A DNA stretch of 64,000 nt. Source: Thiohalocapsa sp. PB-PSB1 (lineage in GTDB: Bacteria > Pseudomonadota > Gammaproteobacteria > Chromatiales > Chromatiaceae). Both the position numbers and the translations under genes were made by a program. The notes beneath the pieces are model-generated. The model made no database searches. It was given only the letters and a program-made list of their open reading frames with translations, and was not told the origin of the DNA. This document shows, one piece after another, positions 42,941-52,426 of this stretch (the first letter of the stretch is position 1; every line of letters starts with the position of its first letter). The stretch covers positions 6,882,001-6,946,000 of the forward strand of contig CP050890.1 of NCBI GenBank assembly GCA_016745215.1. Reading direction: 5' to 3'.

Positions 42941-44641
42941 ATGACAACAGCAAAGGCCGAAGCCAAGGGCTTTCGGTTTCCACTCTTCCAGGGCCTGTTA
43001 CCCATCAATGCCTCCCAGGTGCCCACCGAGATCATCGCCGGCATCACCCTGGCGGCCCTGGCCATCCCTGAGGTCATGGGCTACACGAAGATCTCCGGCA
43101 CACCGGTCATCACGGGGCTCTACACCATCCTCATCCCGATGGCCCTGTACGCCATCTTCGGCTCCTCGCGGCACCTGGTGGTGGGCGCGGACTCGGCCAC
43201 CGCGGCCATCCTCGCCGCCGGTCTGGTGGGGCTCGCCTCGGTGGGGTCCGACGAGTACGTGGCCCTGGCCGGGCTGCTCGCCATCCTGGTGGCGGTGTTC
43301 CTGTTCCTGGCCCGCATCGCCAGATTGGGCTTCCTCGCCGACTTCCTCTCCAGCACCGTGTTGGTGGGCTTCCTGACCGGGGTCGGCATCCAGGTCGCGT
43401 TCGGGCAGATCGCCGGCATGCTCGGTCTGGAGGCCGGCGGGCACGGCACCCTCGGCAAGATCGTCGCCGACCTGCAGCATATCGGCGAGACCAACTTCTA
43501 CGCCCTGGCGATGGCCGTTGCCGTGCTGGTCCTGATCGTCGGCCTGAAAAAGGTCTCGCCCAAGATCCCGGGGGCATTGCTGGCGGTGATCGCCGCCATG
43601 ATCGTGAGCTGGGCGCTGGACCTGGAGTCCCACGGCGTGCACGTGCTCGGCACCATCCCCAGTGGCCTGCCGGCGCTCGGGATACCGCACGTCGACTGGA
43701 GCTGGGACTTGATCCAGCGCCTGCTGCCGGTCGCCTTCGCCATGTTCGTGGTCATCCTCGCCCAGAGCGCCGCCACCTCGCGCGCCTTCGCCAGCCGCTA
43801 CAACGAGCGCTTCAGCGAGAACACCGACCTGGTCGGCCTGGGCATGGCCAACGTCGGCGCCGGACTGTCCGGGACCTTCGTCGTCAGCGGCAGCCCCACC
43901 AAAACCCAGATGGTCGACGGCGCCGGCGGGCGCACCCAGCTTACACACCTGACCACCGTCCTGGTCGTCTTGCTGGTCATCCTGTTCCTCACCGGCCCCC
44001 TGTCCTACATGCCCGAGGCTGTACTGGCGGCCATCGTCTTCATGATCGGCCTGGACCTGATCGATCTGAAGGGCATGAAGACCATTTACGTGCAGGCCCG
44101 CTCCGAGTTCTGGGTCGCCCTGATCACCGCGGCCGTGGTGGTTCTGGTGGGCGTCGAACAGGGCATCATCCTGGCCATGGTGCTGTCGCTCATGGACCAC
44201 GTGCGCCGGGGCTATCGCCCGAAAAACTCCCTGATCATGGCCCGCGAGGCCGACGGCTGGCGCAGCGCGCCGGTGAGCAGCCCGGCCCAGTTCGTGCCGG
44301 GGCTCCTGGCCTACCGCTTCTCCCACAGCATGTACTACGCCAATGCCCAGCAGTTCTCCGAGCAGGTGCTCGAACTGGTCAACGGCGCGGACCCCAAGCT
44401 CGAGTGGTTCTGTCTCGACGCCGTCGCCATCGACGACGTGGACTACTCGGCGGCCGCCAAGCTGCGCTCCACCTACAGCATCCTGAAGGACAAGGGTATC
44501 CGCCTGGTCTTCGCGGTGGTCAGCGACGATGTCAAAGCCGAGCTGGACCGCTTCGGGATCACCGATCTGGTCGGAAAGGACGCCTTCTACGCCACCGGCG
44601 ACGAGCTGTTGAGCGCCTACCATCAGAGGAACCAGCAATGA
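42941..44641 (+). CDS. SulP-family anion transporter with STAS domain
   Basis: A 566-residue inner-membrane transporter. The SulP signature IAGITLAALAIPEVMGYTKI is at about 32-51, followed by some 10-12 hydrophobic segments, and a C-terminal STAS domain (VDYSAAAKLRSTYSILKDKG). Substrates of the family include sulfate, bicarbonate and chloride; sequence alone does not choose. ATG at 42941 follows GGAG. Its stop overlaps the next gene (ATGA), showing translational coupling. First gene of the ion/energy operon. Confidence 0.9.
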   Translation: MTTAKAEAKGFRFPLFQGLLPINASQVPTEIIAGITLAALAIPEVMGYTKISGTPVITGLYTILIPMALYAIFGSSRHLVVGADSATAAILAAGLVGLASVGSDEYVALAGLLAILVAVFLFLARIARLGFLADFLSSTVLVGFLTGVGIQVAFGQIAGMLGLEAGGHGTLGKIVADLQHIGETNFYALAMAVAVLVLIVGLKKVSPKIPGALLAVIAAMIVSWALDLESHGVHVLGTIPSGLPALGIPHVDWSWDLIQRLLPVAFAMFVVILAQSAATSRAFASRYNERFSENTDLVGLGMANVGAGLSGTFVVSGSPTKTQMVDGAGGRTQLTHLTTVLVVLLVILFLTGPLSYMPEAVLAAIVFMIGLDLIDLKGMKTIYVQARSEFWVALITAAVVVLVGVEQGIILAMVLSLMDHVRRGYRPKNSLIMAREADGWRSAPVSSPAQFVPGLLAYRFSHSMYYANAQQFSEQVLELVNGADPKLEWFCLDAVAIDDVDYSAAAKLRSTYSILKDKGIRLVFAVVSDDVKAELDRFGITDLVGKDAFYATGDELLSAYHQRNQQ

Positions 44642-45363
44642 ACTTCGATCTACCGGAGCTCACAGCCGATACGCCGCAAGGCGTACTTTGCCAAGCGAAG
44701 GTCGGCGACCTGAAGCCGACCCAGAACGCCGTTGGGTTCGACGAGGTCAACGACAAGATCGCCAGATACAGCGCGAAGTCGAAGGAAGACCTGAAGGATT
44801 ACCTGCTCGTGCACCCCGTGCCGGTGGTCATTGGCAACGGCGGCAACTTCTATGTGACCGATCACCACCACTTGACCAACGCCTTGTGGAAGACGGCCGA
44901 GAGCGAAAACAAGGCGGGCATCGATACCAAGAGCGCCCGCGTCGTCGTCATGGTGCAGTCCAATCGTGCGGGGCTGAAGGGGTATCACTTCTGAAAGACG
45001 ATGCAGGATAAACGCCTGGTCTACCTGTTTGACAACGACGGTGGGGGGCCGATACGCCCAAAGGACCTGTGCACGCATATGAAGGATCTGGCCAACGACC
45101 CCTATCGCAGTCTCGCCTGGAAGGTACGCACGCGCTACGGCTATGGCAAGAGCCTGCATGCCTTCGCAGAGTTCCTCTGGGCCGACTTCTTCCGTATCCG
45201 GATCGTCATCGACAGCTGGATCCTCAAGGACAAGATACGGGAAGAGGATGTCCTGATCAGCAATCTCCCCGCGGAGCACAAGAAGGAAATCATCGACGAG
45301 GCGATGCAACTGGCCAGGTCGCCCGAGGCGGCGGGCATGCCGGGGTACCTCGGCCCTGGCTAA
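44638..45363 (+). pseudogene. ParB-like (ParBc_2) gene split by in-frame TGA
   Basis: Two in-frame pieces: MNFDLPELTADTPQG to GLKGYHF (118 codons) and KTMQDKRLVYLFDNDGGG to the stop at 45363. A single TGA at 44992-44994 separates them, at a site where related ParB-like_2 proteins have Trp. The DHHH motif (VTDHHH) and DPYRSLAWKVR are intact. The protein would be about 240 residues if the TGA were read through; an ATG at 45001 could give the second part alone. Overlaps SulP by 4 bases. Confidence 0.75.
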
Positions 45364-45418
45364 CACACATGGTGCGATACGCCACCTGAGAAGCATGAAA
45401 AAACTGGAGAAAGCAACC

Positions 45419-45817
45419 ATGAAAAGACTGATTGTTGCCGCGGCCGTCGCCGCGATGTTCGGCGCATGGAATGTCCAGGCCGACGAGGCGATCGCCTACA
45501 CCGTGATCGAGGGAGAGGACGAGGGAGAGGACATCCAAACCGTTGCGGGGCGCTACGAGGTCACGGTGGAGGACATCGTGATCACCAATGGCCTGGAGAC
45601 CGAGGAGATCACGGTCGGCACGGTCATCTATATCCCGCCCAAGCACGCCAGAGGCTATTACGATCCGGACGCCGGCACCTACCTCATCGCGCCCGGCGAC
45701 GATCTCTATGCGATCGCCAAGCGGTTCGGGACCACGGTCGAGGCGATCGGAGAGGCGAACGCCATGACTTCCGACAAGATCGAAGCGGGCGCGATCTTGC
45801 AGATACCGAACCAATAA
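45419..45817 (+). CDS. Exported double-LysM protein
   Basis: A 132-residue protein with a signal peptide and two LysM-like repeats: IQTVAGRYEVTVEDIVITNG and YLIAPGDDLYAIAKRFGTTV. LysM modules bind peptidoglycan. The protein has no catalytic domain, so an anchoring or scaffold role is likely. The start at 45419 is chosen from GGAGA at 45406; an upstream ATG at 45395 would extend it. Confidence 0.8.
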   Translation: MKRLIVAAAVAAMFGAWNVQADEAIAYTVIEGEDEGEDIQTVAGRYEVTVEDIVITNGLETEEITVGTVIYIPPKHARGYYDPDAGTYLIAPGDDLYAIAKRFGTTVEAIGEANAMTSDKIEAGAILQIPNQ

Positions 45818-45830
45818 ACGAGGTATGCCA

Positions 45831-48434
45831 ATGAACCAAAGCAATCAACCAACGGCCGCGGGCTCCCCAGCCCCGGATGACTTAGAGAAAGCGAGTCTCG
45901 ACACCGTCTACGAAAAGCTCTCGACCTCGCCCGAGGGCCTGACCTCGGCCGAGGCCAAGGCCCGGATCGAGAAGTACGGCCGCAACGAGCTGGTGGACAA
46001 GGAGGCGAGCAACCTGGAGAAGTTCCTGCGCTTCTTCTGGGGACCCATCGCCTGGATGATCGAGGCCGCCGCCATCCTGTCCCTGCTGATGGGGCACTGG
46101 GCGGACCTGACCATCATCCTGGTGCTGCTCCTCTACAACGCCATCTCCGGCTTCTGGCAGGAGCGCAAGGCCTCCGACGCCCTGGCCGCCTTGAAGGCCG
46201 GCATGGCCCCCAAGGCCACCGCCCTGCGCGACGGGCAGTTCGCCGCCATCGACGCCGCCGAGGTCGTCCCCGGCGACGTGGTGCGGATCAAGCTGGGCGA
46301 GGTGGTGCCCGCCGACGTGCGCTTCATCGAGGGCGAGTACATCAGCATCGACCAGGCCGCGCTCACCGGCGAGTCCCTGCCGGTGAGCAAGAAGGTCGGC
46401 GACGAGGGCTACTCCGGCAGCATCGCCAAGAAGGGCGAGATGAGTGCGGTGGTCATCGGCACCGGCAACAACACCTTCTTCGGGCGCACTGCCAGCCTGG
46501 TGGCGAGTGCCGGCGGCGAGGCCTCGCATTCGGCCAAGGCCACGGCCCAGATCGGCGATTTCCTCATCATCACCTCGGTCATCCTGTGCGTCATCCTGGT
46601 GGGCTTCGAGCTCTACCAGGACATCGTGGTGCAAAGCGCCTGGGCCTGGTCCGAGCTGGCGGACATTGCTCGCATGGTGCTGGTCCTGCTGATCGCCTCC
46701 ATCCCGGTGGCCATGCCCACCGTGATCACCATCACCAACTCCCTGGGCGCCCAGGCCCTGGCGCGGAAGAAGGCCATCGTCTCGCGCCTCGAGGCCATCG
46801 AGGAGCTGGCCGGTGTCGACATCCTGTGCTCGGACAAGACCGGCACCCTGACCAAGAACATCCTGACCCTGGGCGATCCGATCCTGTTCGAGGCCAAGAG
46901 CAACGACGAGCTGATTCTGGCCGGCGCCCTGGCCTCCGAGAAGGGCAGCGAGGACGCCATCGACAAGGCCGTGAGCGGCGGGGTGAAGGACCCCAAGGCC
47001 CTGGACGGCTACCAGGTGACCAACTTCGTACCCTTCGACCCGGTGGGCAAACGCACCGAAGGGCAGGTAACCGACCCACAGGGGAAAGCCATGCGCTACA
47101 CCAAGGGTGCGCCCCAGGTCATCATCGAGCTGTGCAAGCTCGACGCCGAAACCGAAGCCAAGGGCAACAAGACGGTGACCGACTTGGCTGCCATGGGCAT
47201 GCGCGCCCTGGGGATCGCCGCATCGAGCGACGAAGGCAAGACCTGGAGCTTCCTCGGCATCCTCTCGATGCTCGACCCGCCGCGGGACGATTCGAAGCAG
47301 ACCATCGACAGCGCCAAGGCGCACGGGCTGCGAGTCAAGATGGTCACCGGCGACGACGTGGCCATCGGCAGCCAGATCTCCGGACAGCTGGGTATGGGCA
47401 CCCATCTGATTGCCGCCGCGGACATATTCACCAAGGACATGGACATGAGCCACCTGCCGCAGCAGATCACCGAGAACGTGGACCGGGCGGACGGCTTCGG
47501 GCGGGTGTTCCCGGAGCACAAGTACGGCATCGTCCACGCGCTGCAGGACCGCGGCCACATCGTCGCCATGACCGGCGATGGGGTCAACGACGCCCCGGCA
47601 CTCAAGCAGGCCGACTGCGGTGTGGCGGTGAGCGGCGCCACGGACGCCGCCCGCGCCGCCGCGGCCCTGATCCTTACCGCCCCCGGCCTGTCGACCATCA
47701 TCGACGCCATCGATGAGTCGCGCAAGATCTTCGAGCGCATCATCAACTACATCCTGTTCCGGGTCGCGATGACCCTGGACATCATGTTCGTCGTGGTGCT
47801 GGCGACCCTGTTCTTCGGCTTCTCGCCGTTGACGCCGGTCATGATCATCCTGATCGCCCTGCTCGACGACATCCCCATCATGACCATCGCCTATGACAAC
47901 CAGCCACTGCCGAAGGAGCCGGTGCGCTGGCATATGCGGCGGCTGTTGTTCGTTTCCGGCTTCATGGGTGTGATGGCGGTAGCCCAAAGCTTCGGGCTGT
48001 TGCTCATCGGCATGGAATGGCTCAGCAACCCGGAATGGCAGTCTTGGATCAAGCTGAGCGAAGATCAGGTCCAGACCGCGGTCTTTCTGCAGATCGTCGC
48101 CGGCGGCCACCTGCTGCTGTTCGTGATGCGCTCGCGCGGCTCCTTCCTCAGCCCGCCCTGGCCGGCCAAACCCATGTTCCTGGCCATCGTCGGCACCCAG
48201 ATCCTCGCCGTCCTGCTGTGCGGGTTCGGCTGGTTCGTGACCGCGCTGCCCTGGACCGTCATCGGGCTGATCTGGCTCTACATGCTGGCCTGGATGTTCG
48301 TCCTCGACTGGGTCAAGTTGGCGCTCTACAGCCGCATACGGCCGGGCGCCGAGCATCCGCACTGGTACAAGCGCTTTCTCAAGGGGCGCCACCCCGCCCA
48401 AGCCGTCGCCCGGGCTGGCAGCGCCGCCCGATAG
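45831..48434 (+). CDS. P-type plasma-membrane proton ATPase (PMA1-like)
   Basis: An 867-residue type IIIA P-type ATPase. The actuator motif TGES, phosphorylation motif DKTGTLT (Asp335) and hinge GDGVNDAPAL are all present, with about 10 membrane segments. The pump exports protons at the expense of ATP. AGG at 45821 favours ATG 45831 over 45825. Downstream PPK2 could regenerate nucleotide triphosphate. No accessory subunits are expected. Confidence 0.95.
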   Translation: MNQSNQPTAAGSPAPDDLEKASLDTVYEKLSTSPEGLTSAEAKARIEKYGRNELVDKEASNLEKFLRFFWGPIAWMIEAAAILSLLMGHWADLTIILVLLLYNAISGFWQERKASDALAALKAGMAPKATALRDGQFAAIDAAEVVPGDVVRIKLGEVVPADVRFIEGEYISIDQAALTGESLPVSKKVGDEGYSGSIAKKGEMSAVVIGTGNNTFFGRTASLVASAGGEASHSAKATAQIGDFLIITSVILCVILVGFELYQDIVVQSAWAWSELADIARMVLVLLIASIPVAMPTVITITNSLGAQALARKKAIVSRLEAIEELAGVDILCSDKTGTLTKNILTLGDPILFEAKSNDELILAGALASEKGSEDAIDKAVSGGVKDPKALDGYQVTNFVPFDPVGKRTEGQVTDPQGKAMRYTKGAPQVIIELCKLDAETEAKGNKTVTDLAAMGMRALGIAASSDEGKTWSFLGILSMLDPPRDDSKQTIDSAKAHGLRVKMVTGDDVAIGSQISGQLGMGTHLIAAADIFTKDMDMSHLPQQITENVDRADGFGRVFPEHKYGIVHALQDRGHIVAMTGDGVNDAPALKQADCGVAVSGATDAARAAAALILTAPGLSTIIDAIDESRKIFERIINYILFRVAMTLDIMFVVVLATLFFGFSPLTPVMIILIALLDDIPIMTIAYDNQPLPKEPVRWHMRRLLFVSGFMGVMAVAQSFGLLLIGMEWLSNPEWQSWIKLSEDQVQTAVFLQIVAGGHLLLFVMRSRGSFLSPPWPAKPMFLAIVGTQILAVLLCGFGWFVTALPWTVIGLIWLYMLAWMFVLDWVKLALYSRIRPGAEHPHWYKRFLKGRHPAQAVARAGSAAR

Positions 48435-48574
48435 CATCCTTCCGATACCCCCAGACGTCCTTTCGGGCGTCCGGGGGCGACGGAAGGATCCGATCAGGAT
48501 GACAAGCGGGAATGCGGCCAGCCAGGAGCCAGCCGTGTTCCCTTCCCTCAACGCAGATTCAAGAGTCGATTATC

Positions 48575-49465
48575 ATGAACTACTTCAGCCAATTCCGTGT
48601 CGCGCCCGGCAGCAAGGTCGACCTCGCCAAGGTCGACGCCGGCTTCAAGGACAAGCACGAGTCCCACGAGCATGCCCTGCCGGAGATCGAGGCCTACAAC
48701 CAGAAGCTGCACGATCTTCAGTACCTGATGTACGCCGAGGGCAAGCGCTCGCTGCTCATCTGCCTGCAGGGGCGCGACGCCGCGGGCAAGGACGGCACCA
48801 TCAACCATGTCCTCGGGGCCATGAACCCCCAGGGCTGCAACGTCACGGGCTTCAAGGTCCCGTCCAAGGAGGAGGCGGCCCACGACTTCCTCTGGCGCTA
48901 CCACAAGCACACCCCGGGCAAGGGGCAGGTGGCCATCTTCAACCGCTCCCACTACGAAGACGTGCTGGTGCAGCGCGTGCACGACATGGTGCCGAAGAAG
49001 GTCTGGACCGGGCGCTATGAGCACATCAACAATTTCGAGAAGCTGCTCTACGACAACGGCACCCACATCCTCAAGTTCTATCTGCACATCGACGCGGACG
49101 AGGAGCTCGAGCGCTTCAAGATTCGCATCCAGGACCCGGCCCGGCACTGGAAGATCAGCGACGGGGACTACGCGGAACGCCCGTTCTGGGACGCCTACAC
49201 CGAGGCCTTCGAAGACGCGCTGAGCAAGTGCAGCACCGAGCACGCCCCCTGGTTCGTCATCCCCTCGAACCACAAATGGTTCCGCAACCTCGCCATCTCC
49301 CGGATCGTCGCCGAGACCCTGGAGTCGCTGGATATGCAGTTCCCGGCACCGACGGTGGACATCGACGAGATCAAGATGAAGTACCATGCCATCGTAGAGG
49401 CGGAAGGGGATGGGTCGGAGGCGGAGCTCGACACGCAGACGGACAGCGGCAAGAGTCAGAAATGA
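48575..49465 (+). CDS. ppk2: Polyphosphate kinase 2 family protein
   Basis: A 296-residue PPK2. Walker A GRDAAGKDG (66-74), Walker B/lid FNRSHYEDVL and a DPARHWKIS motif are visible. PPK2 uses polyphosphate to phosphorylate nucleoside mono- or diphosphates; the class cannot be read by eye. ATG at 48575 is preferred over an upstream frame at 48512. The stop overlaps the next ATG. Linked to the proton ATPase, so polyphosphate-driven ATP supply is a plausible joint role. Confidence 0.9.
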   Translation: MNYFSQFRVAPGSKVDLAKVDAGFKDKHESHEHALPEIEAYNQKLHDLQYLMYAEGKRSLLICLQGRDAAGKDGTINHVLGAMNPQGCNVTGFKVPSKEEAAHDFLWRYHKHTPGKGQVAIFNRSHYEDVLVQRVHDMVPKKVWTGRYEHINNFEKLLYDNGTHILKFYLHIDADEELERFKIRIQDPARHWKISDGDYAERPFWDAYTEAFEDALSKCSTEHAPWFVIPSNHKWFRNLAISRIVAETLESLDMQFPAPTVDIDEIKMKYHAIVEAEGDGSEAELDTQTDSGKSQK

Positions 49466-50205
49466 AAAAAGGGGTAGAAGGGCAAGTAGGTATCCGGAGA
49501 GCCACATTGGAGTCGAATACAGGCACCGGGATCGCGTTGAACATCACGCGTACGCGCGTGACGGTGCTGGTATTCAACCTGACGATCATCTCTCTTTTGC
49601 TCTCGATGATCGTCGCGCGTGGTGGCACTACTGGCGAACAGCATGTCATCGCGCATCTTACGAGCTATGCCGCTCTGTTCGTCGGCTTTTGCCTGACGCT
49701 CTTGGGGATATTCTGGTTGCTCTTCTCGCAGAACCTCGATGCCCAGGGCCTGAGCCTCCCCTGGCCCTTCACCCTGGGGTCGATTACCACCTTCCTTGCG
49801 CTTTCTCAGACCGTCACGGCCTTCATGCATGAGTATCTGGTTGAGTTCGAATCGGTCGTCGCAGCCATGCGGCCGATTGGTGCAGACCAAACCCAAGGCC
49901 TCGCTCGGCTGGATGTCCTCAAGCTCGATGCCCTCGGCCACACGCCCCTGTTTATCCTCCTCGTCATGGGAGGTGCCATCTGGTTCCTGATTACCTATAT
50001 GGCCCCTCTGAGCACGGTCATCAGGAGTCCGGTTCGAGGCGGCCGAAGATGGGTCTTCGCGGCCTACTATTTCGCCATTCAGGTCCCGCTCTACTGGGTC
50101 TATGCCAGCGCCTGGCGTCTGCAGTATGTTTCAGCCGACCAGCCAACGGACATGCTGAGTCTGTTCGGGCTTCAGTTCGTTCAGCCGCTCCTCTGGTTCC
50201 GTTGA
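49462..50205 (+). CDS. Polytopic membrane protein, unknown
   Basis: A 247-residue protein with four to five hydrophobic helices (VLVFNLTIISLLLSMIV, LFVGFCLTLLGIFWLLF, LFILLVMGGAIWFLITY, YYFAIQVPLYWVYASAW). No family recognised. It is translationally coupled to PPK2 (ATGA) and ends the operon. Confidence 0.75.
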   Translation: MKKGVEGQVGIRRATLESNTGTGIALNITRTRVTVLVFNLTIISLLLSMIVARGGTTGEQHVIAHLTSYAALFVGFCLTLLGIFWLLFSQNLDAQGLSLPWPFTLGSITTFLALSQTVTAFMHEYLVEFESVVAAMRPIGADQTQGLARLDVLKLDALGHTPLFILLVMGGAIWFLITYMAPLSTVIRSPVRGGRRWVFAAYYFAIQVPLYWVYASAWRLQYVSADQPTDMLSLFGLQFVQPLLWFR

Positions 50206-50228
50206 ACCCCGCTCTTTTCATGAGGTGA

Positions 50229-50414
50229 TTGTGGATACACTTTTTCGTATGGATCGGGATATTTCTCTGTCTCAGTCAATCCGCAATGTTTTCGGGCCTC
50301 AATCTGGCGTGTTTCTCCGTTCTCGCGAAACGCATTGAGAGTCGGCGCATTGCTGTCGCCAGTCGTGAGATTCTACCAACTCGCCCTGTACCCGGTGGCC
50401 AGGCCCACGGCTAA
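50229..50414 (+). pseudogene. DUF21/CNNM N-terminal fragment
   Basis: A 61-codon frame with a membrane helix (HFFVWIGIFLCLSQSAM) followed by FSGLNLACFSVLAKRIESRR, the start of the DUF21 transmembrane domain found in CorC/HlyC-type Mg transporters. The chain breaks just before the IS200-like element, so the gene was truncated by insertion or deletion. Confidence 0.5.
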
Positions 50415-50428
50415 ATTAGAAAGGTAAT

Positions 50429-51066
50429 CCCCCGGCTTTGCCGGGGTGACAGTAGCAGTTTGACATTTCCGGGAGTCCAGCGGAGACACTCTGTTCGTGA
50501 GCCGCCAAGCACACGACTGTGGAGAGTGCCGATGGACAAGATTGCCAGCCTAAGCCACTCCAAATGGGAGTGCAACTATCACGTTGTTTTCATTCCGAAA
50601 TGCCGCCGTCGCGTCCTATATGGTCAACTTCGGAAGCACCTCGGTGAAGTGTTTCATGACCTTGCTCAGCACAAGGACAGCCGGATCGAGGAAGGGCACC
50701 TGATGCCGGACCATGTGCACATGCTGATCTCGATTCCGCTGAAACATGCGGTCTCGCAGGTTGTGGGCTACATCAAGGGGAAAAGTGCCATCCATGTGGC
50801 CCGCGTCTACGGTGAGCGCAAGCGCAATTTCAGCGGGCAGCATTTCTGGGTGCGCGGCTACTTCGTGTCGACGGTTGGGCGAGACGAGGCCACGATCCGG
50901 GCCTACATCCAGCACCAGGAACGCGAGGATCAACGCTTCGATCAGCTACGGCTATGGAGCTGACCCGCCGCCTTTAGGCGGCTCATTAACTTGGGGCCGC
51001 GTTAGCGTCCCCTTCGCCGCTTTGAGCGGCTCACGAATTCAAAGCCCCCGGCTTTGCCGGGGGATG
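50429..51066 (+). mobile_element. IS200/IS605-type element
   Basis: A 0.64-kb element bounded by matching GGCTTTGCC-loop hairpins at the left (50429-50446) and right (51045-51062). It contains the Y1 transposase gene and two inner hairpins (CCGCCTTTAGGCGG and CGCCGCTTTGAGCGGC). There are no terminal inverted repeats or target duplication, as expected of this family. It appears intact. Confidence 0.8.
50532..50963 (+). CDS. tnpA: IS200-type Y1 transposase TnpA
   Basis: A 143-residue HUH/Y1 transposase. PDHVHMLISI gives the two His of the HUH motif and the catalytic Tyr is in AYIQHQ near the C-terminus. The length matches IS200 TnpA. ATG at 50532 is the natural start. No TnpB lies next to it. 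Confidence 0.9.
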   Translation: MDKIASLSHSKWECNYHVVFIPKCRRRVLYGQLRKHLGEVFHDLAQHKDSRIEEGHLMPDHVHMLISIPLKHAVSQVVGYIKGKSAIHVARVYGERKRNFSGQHFWVRGYFVSTVGRDEATIRAYIQHQEREDQRFDQLRLWS

Positions 51067-51096
51067 TTTACTTACTCAATCTGTGGCTGGAAGGCG

Positions 51097-51998
51097 GGGG
51101 TCAGGTCTTGCCTTTTGTCTCTTTCACCCGACGCATGATACGGCTGATCCGTGAATAGTGGAGGTCGAAGTACTTGCCGATCTGCTTGAGCGTATAGCCA
51201 CCGCTGGCATATGCAGCGACAATTGCCTCATCGCGATCCGAGTACGACGCGGCGTACTCCGTCAGCGGCTTGGCGAGCGGACGGCGCTGTGCGCGAGGCA
51301 CCTCCGAGAGATCCCGGTCTTTCGGCAGTCTGCGCCGGAGGTTATCCACATACTCTTCTGAGCCCAGAAAGACCTGGTGCTTGAGTTGCTCCCAAGGCGC
51401 AGGTTGACCCATGCCGGCGGCGACGAAGCGCCGGTAGCTCCCGATGGCAGCCTGCTCGGTGGCAGCGAAAGCCGAAAGCAGCCAGTCCCGGCGAAGCCAG
51501 TGCGGACAGGCCGCCTCGCCCGTCGTCGCGCGGCAGCTGCTCCAGGGCCAATCTTCGGCACGCTCGACCATCCTTGCTCGAACCGGGTTCAGCACGATGT
51601 AGCGCGCCAATTCCTTGAGATCTATTTCCTGCTGCACGATGATTGCCTTGTACCGACCCTGGAAGACGTGCCCGCAGCGTCTGTGAACCTCGTTGAACCG
51701 CTGGGTATACACGCCGTTGAGTTGCCGCATCCCATTGGCAAGATTCGCGTCCGGCGTCTCCATGAGCAGGTGGTAATGGTTGGTCATGAGACAGTACGCG
51801 TGGCCCCATCAGTTGAAGCGCTCGCACACATCAGCGAGCACCCTCAGGAACAATTGCCGGTCGCGGTCAACGCGGTAGATGTCCTCACGACCGTCACCGC
51901 GCGAAGTGATGTGGTAGAGGGCGCTGGGAAACGCTAGTCTGAGGGGGCGTGCCATGCTCAAAGCTAGCTCCTGAGGGCAAAAGGCAAGACCTGACCCC
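51097..51998 (-). mobile_element. REP-associated transposase unit with inverted REPs
   Basis: A 0.9-kb unit bounded by a perfect 21-base inverted repeat (51097-51117 and 51978-51998; core GGCAAGACCTGACCCC). The right arm overlaps the transposase stop codon. Single copies or near-copies of the same motif lie at 22.0, 41.5 and 53.1 kb, which fits a REP family mobilised by this enzyme. Confidence 0.8.
51101..51955 (-). pseudogene. REP-associated tyrosine transposase interrupted by TGA
   Basis: Read from ATG at 51955 the chain begins MARPLRLAFPSALYHITSRG and continues to CERFN, where a TGA occurs at 51810-51812; it then resumes in frame with WGHAYCLMTNHYHLLMETPD. MTNHYHLL is the HUH motif. In relatives this place reads FNW, so the stop replaces Trp. 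The C-terminus ends ETKGKT at the REP. The rest is intact. Confidence 0.8.
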
Positions 51999-52230
51999 GC
52001 TCGTCCGGGTCGGTCCGGGTCTCCACCCTGACGGATCGGTTAACGGGAAACACTTGGACGCGGCAGTCGAAGGCGCGACGCTGCACGGCTTCAAGTCGCG
52101 GTGGAGGGCGAGGATATCGAGACTGCGAGAAGCCGAACCGGATCGAAACTCCTCGCGTTCAAGACACGCTCTGGGTACACGCTTTTCCTTCGGGTCGCTT
52201 GACCCGTGAGATTTGGGGCCGCCGAGGCCG

Positions 52231-52260
52231 TCGATTGGGTAGTTTTCCCCATACCTCACG
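52231..52260 (+). promoter_or_regulatory. Palindrome GGGTAGTTTTCCCCATACC
   Basis: Identical to the site at 56971-56999 within a duplicated stretch of about 130 bases (52157-52288 and 56895-57025). It lies about 400 bases before the small charged protein gene, copy B. Confidence 0.5.
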
Positions 52261-52293
52261 CGCAACGGAAGCCTCATACTGTCCCTCCGTTGC

Positions 52294-52371
52294 ATCCGCA
52301 CGTGGGGTCATCCGCACGTGGGGTCATCCGCACGTGGGGTCATCCGCACGTGGGGTCACGCACGTGGGGTC
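52294..52371 (+). repeat. 16-bp tandem repeat, 4.9 copies
   Basis: ATCCGCACGTGGGGTC repeats four times at a 16-base period, with a shortened fifth copy. It lies between the palindrome and the small charged protein gene, so slippage would change that spacing. Confidence 0.9.
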
Positions 52372-52426
52372 AGGTTTCCCAATACACATTGGTTTGTTCG
52401 ATGTTACATATGACCCGTGGTTCGCG

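Noticed and set aside
44992..44994. TGA as selenocysteine or reassigned codon
   Set aside because: No SECIS-like hairpin seen after the TGA, the site is Trp in relatives, and TGA is the normal stop in many intact genes here.
42998..48551. Long minus-strand frames opposite SulP and the proton ATPase
   Set aside because: Shadow frames rich in His, Gly and Asp; the plus strands encode clear transporters.
49228..49461. Extended start of the membrane protein after PPK2
   Set aside because: This part is the out-of-frame overlap with PPK2; the ATGA overlap at 49462 is a typical coupled start.
52294..52371. Possible CRISPR or iteron origin
   Set aside because: 16-bp units directly abut; no Rep gene or DnaA boxes nearby.
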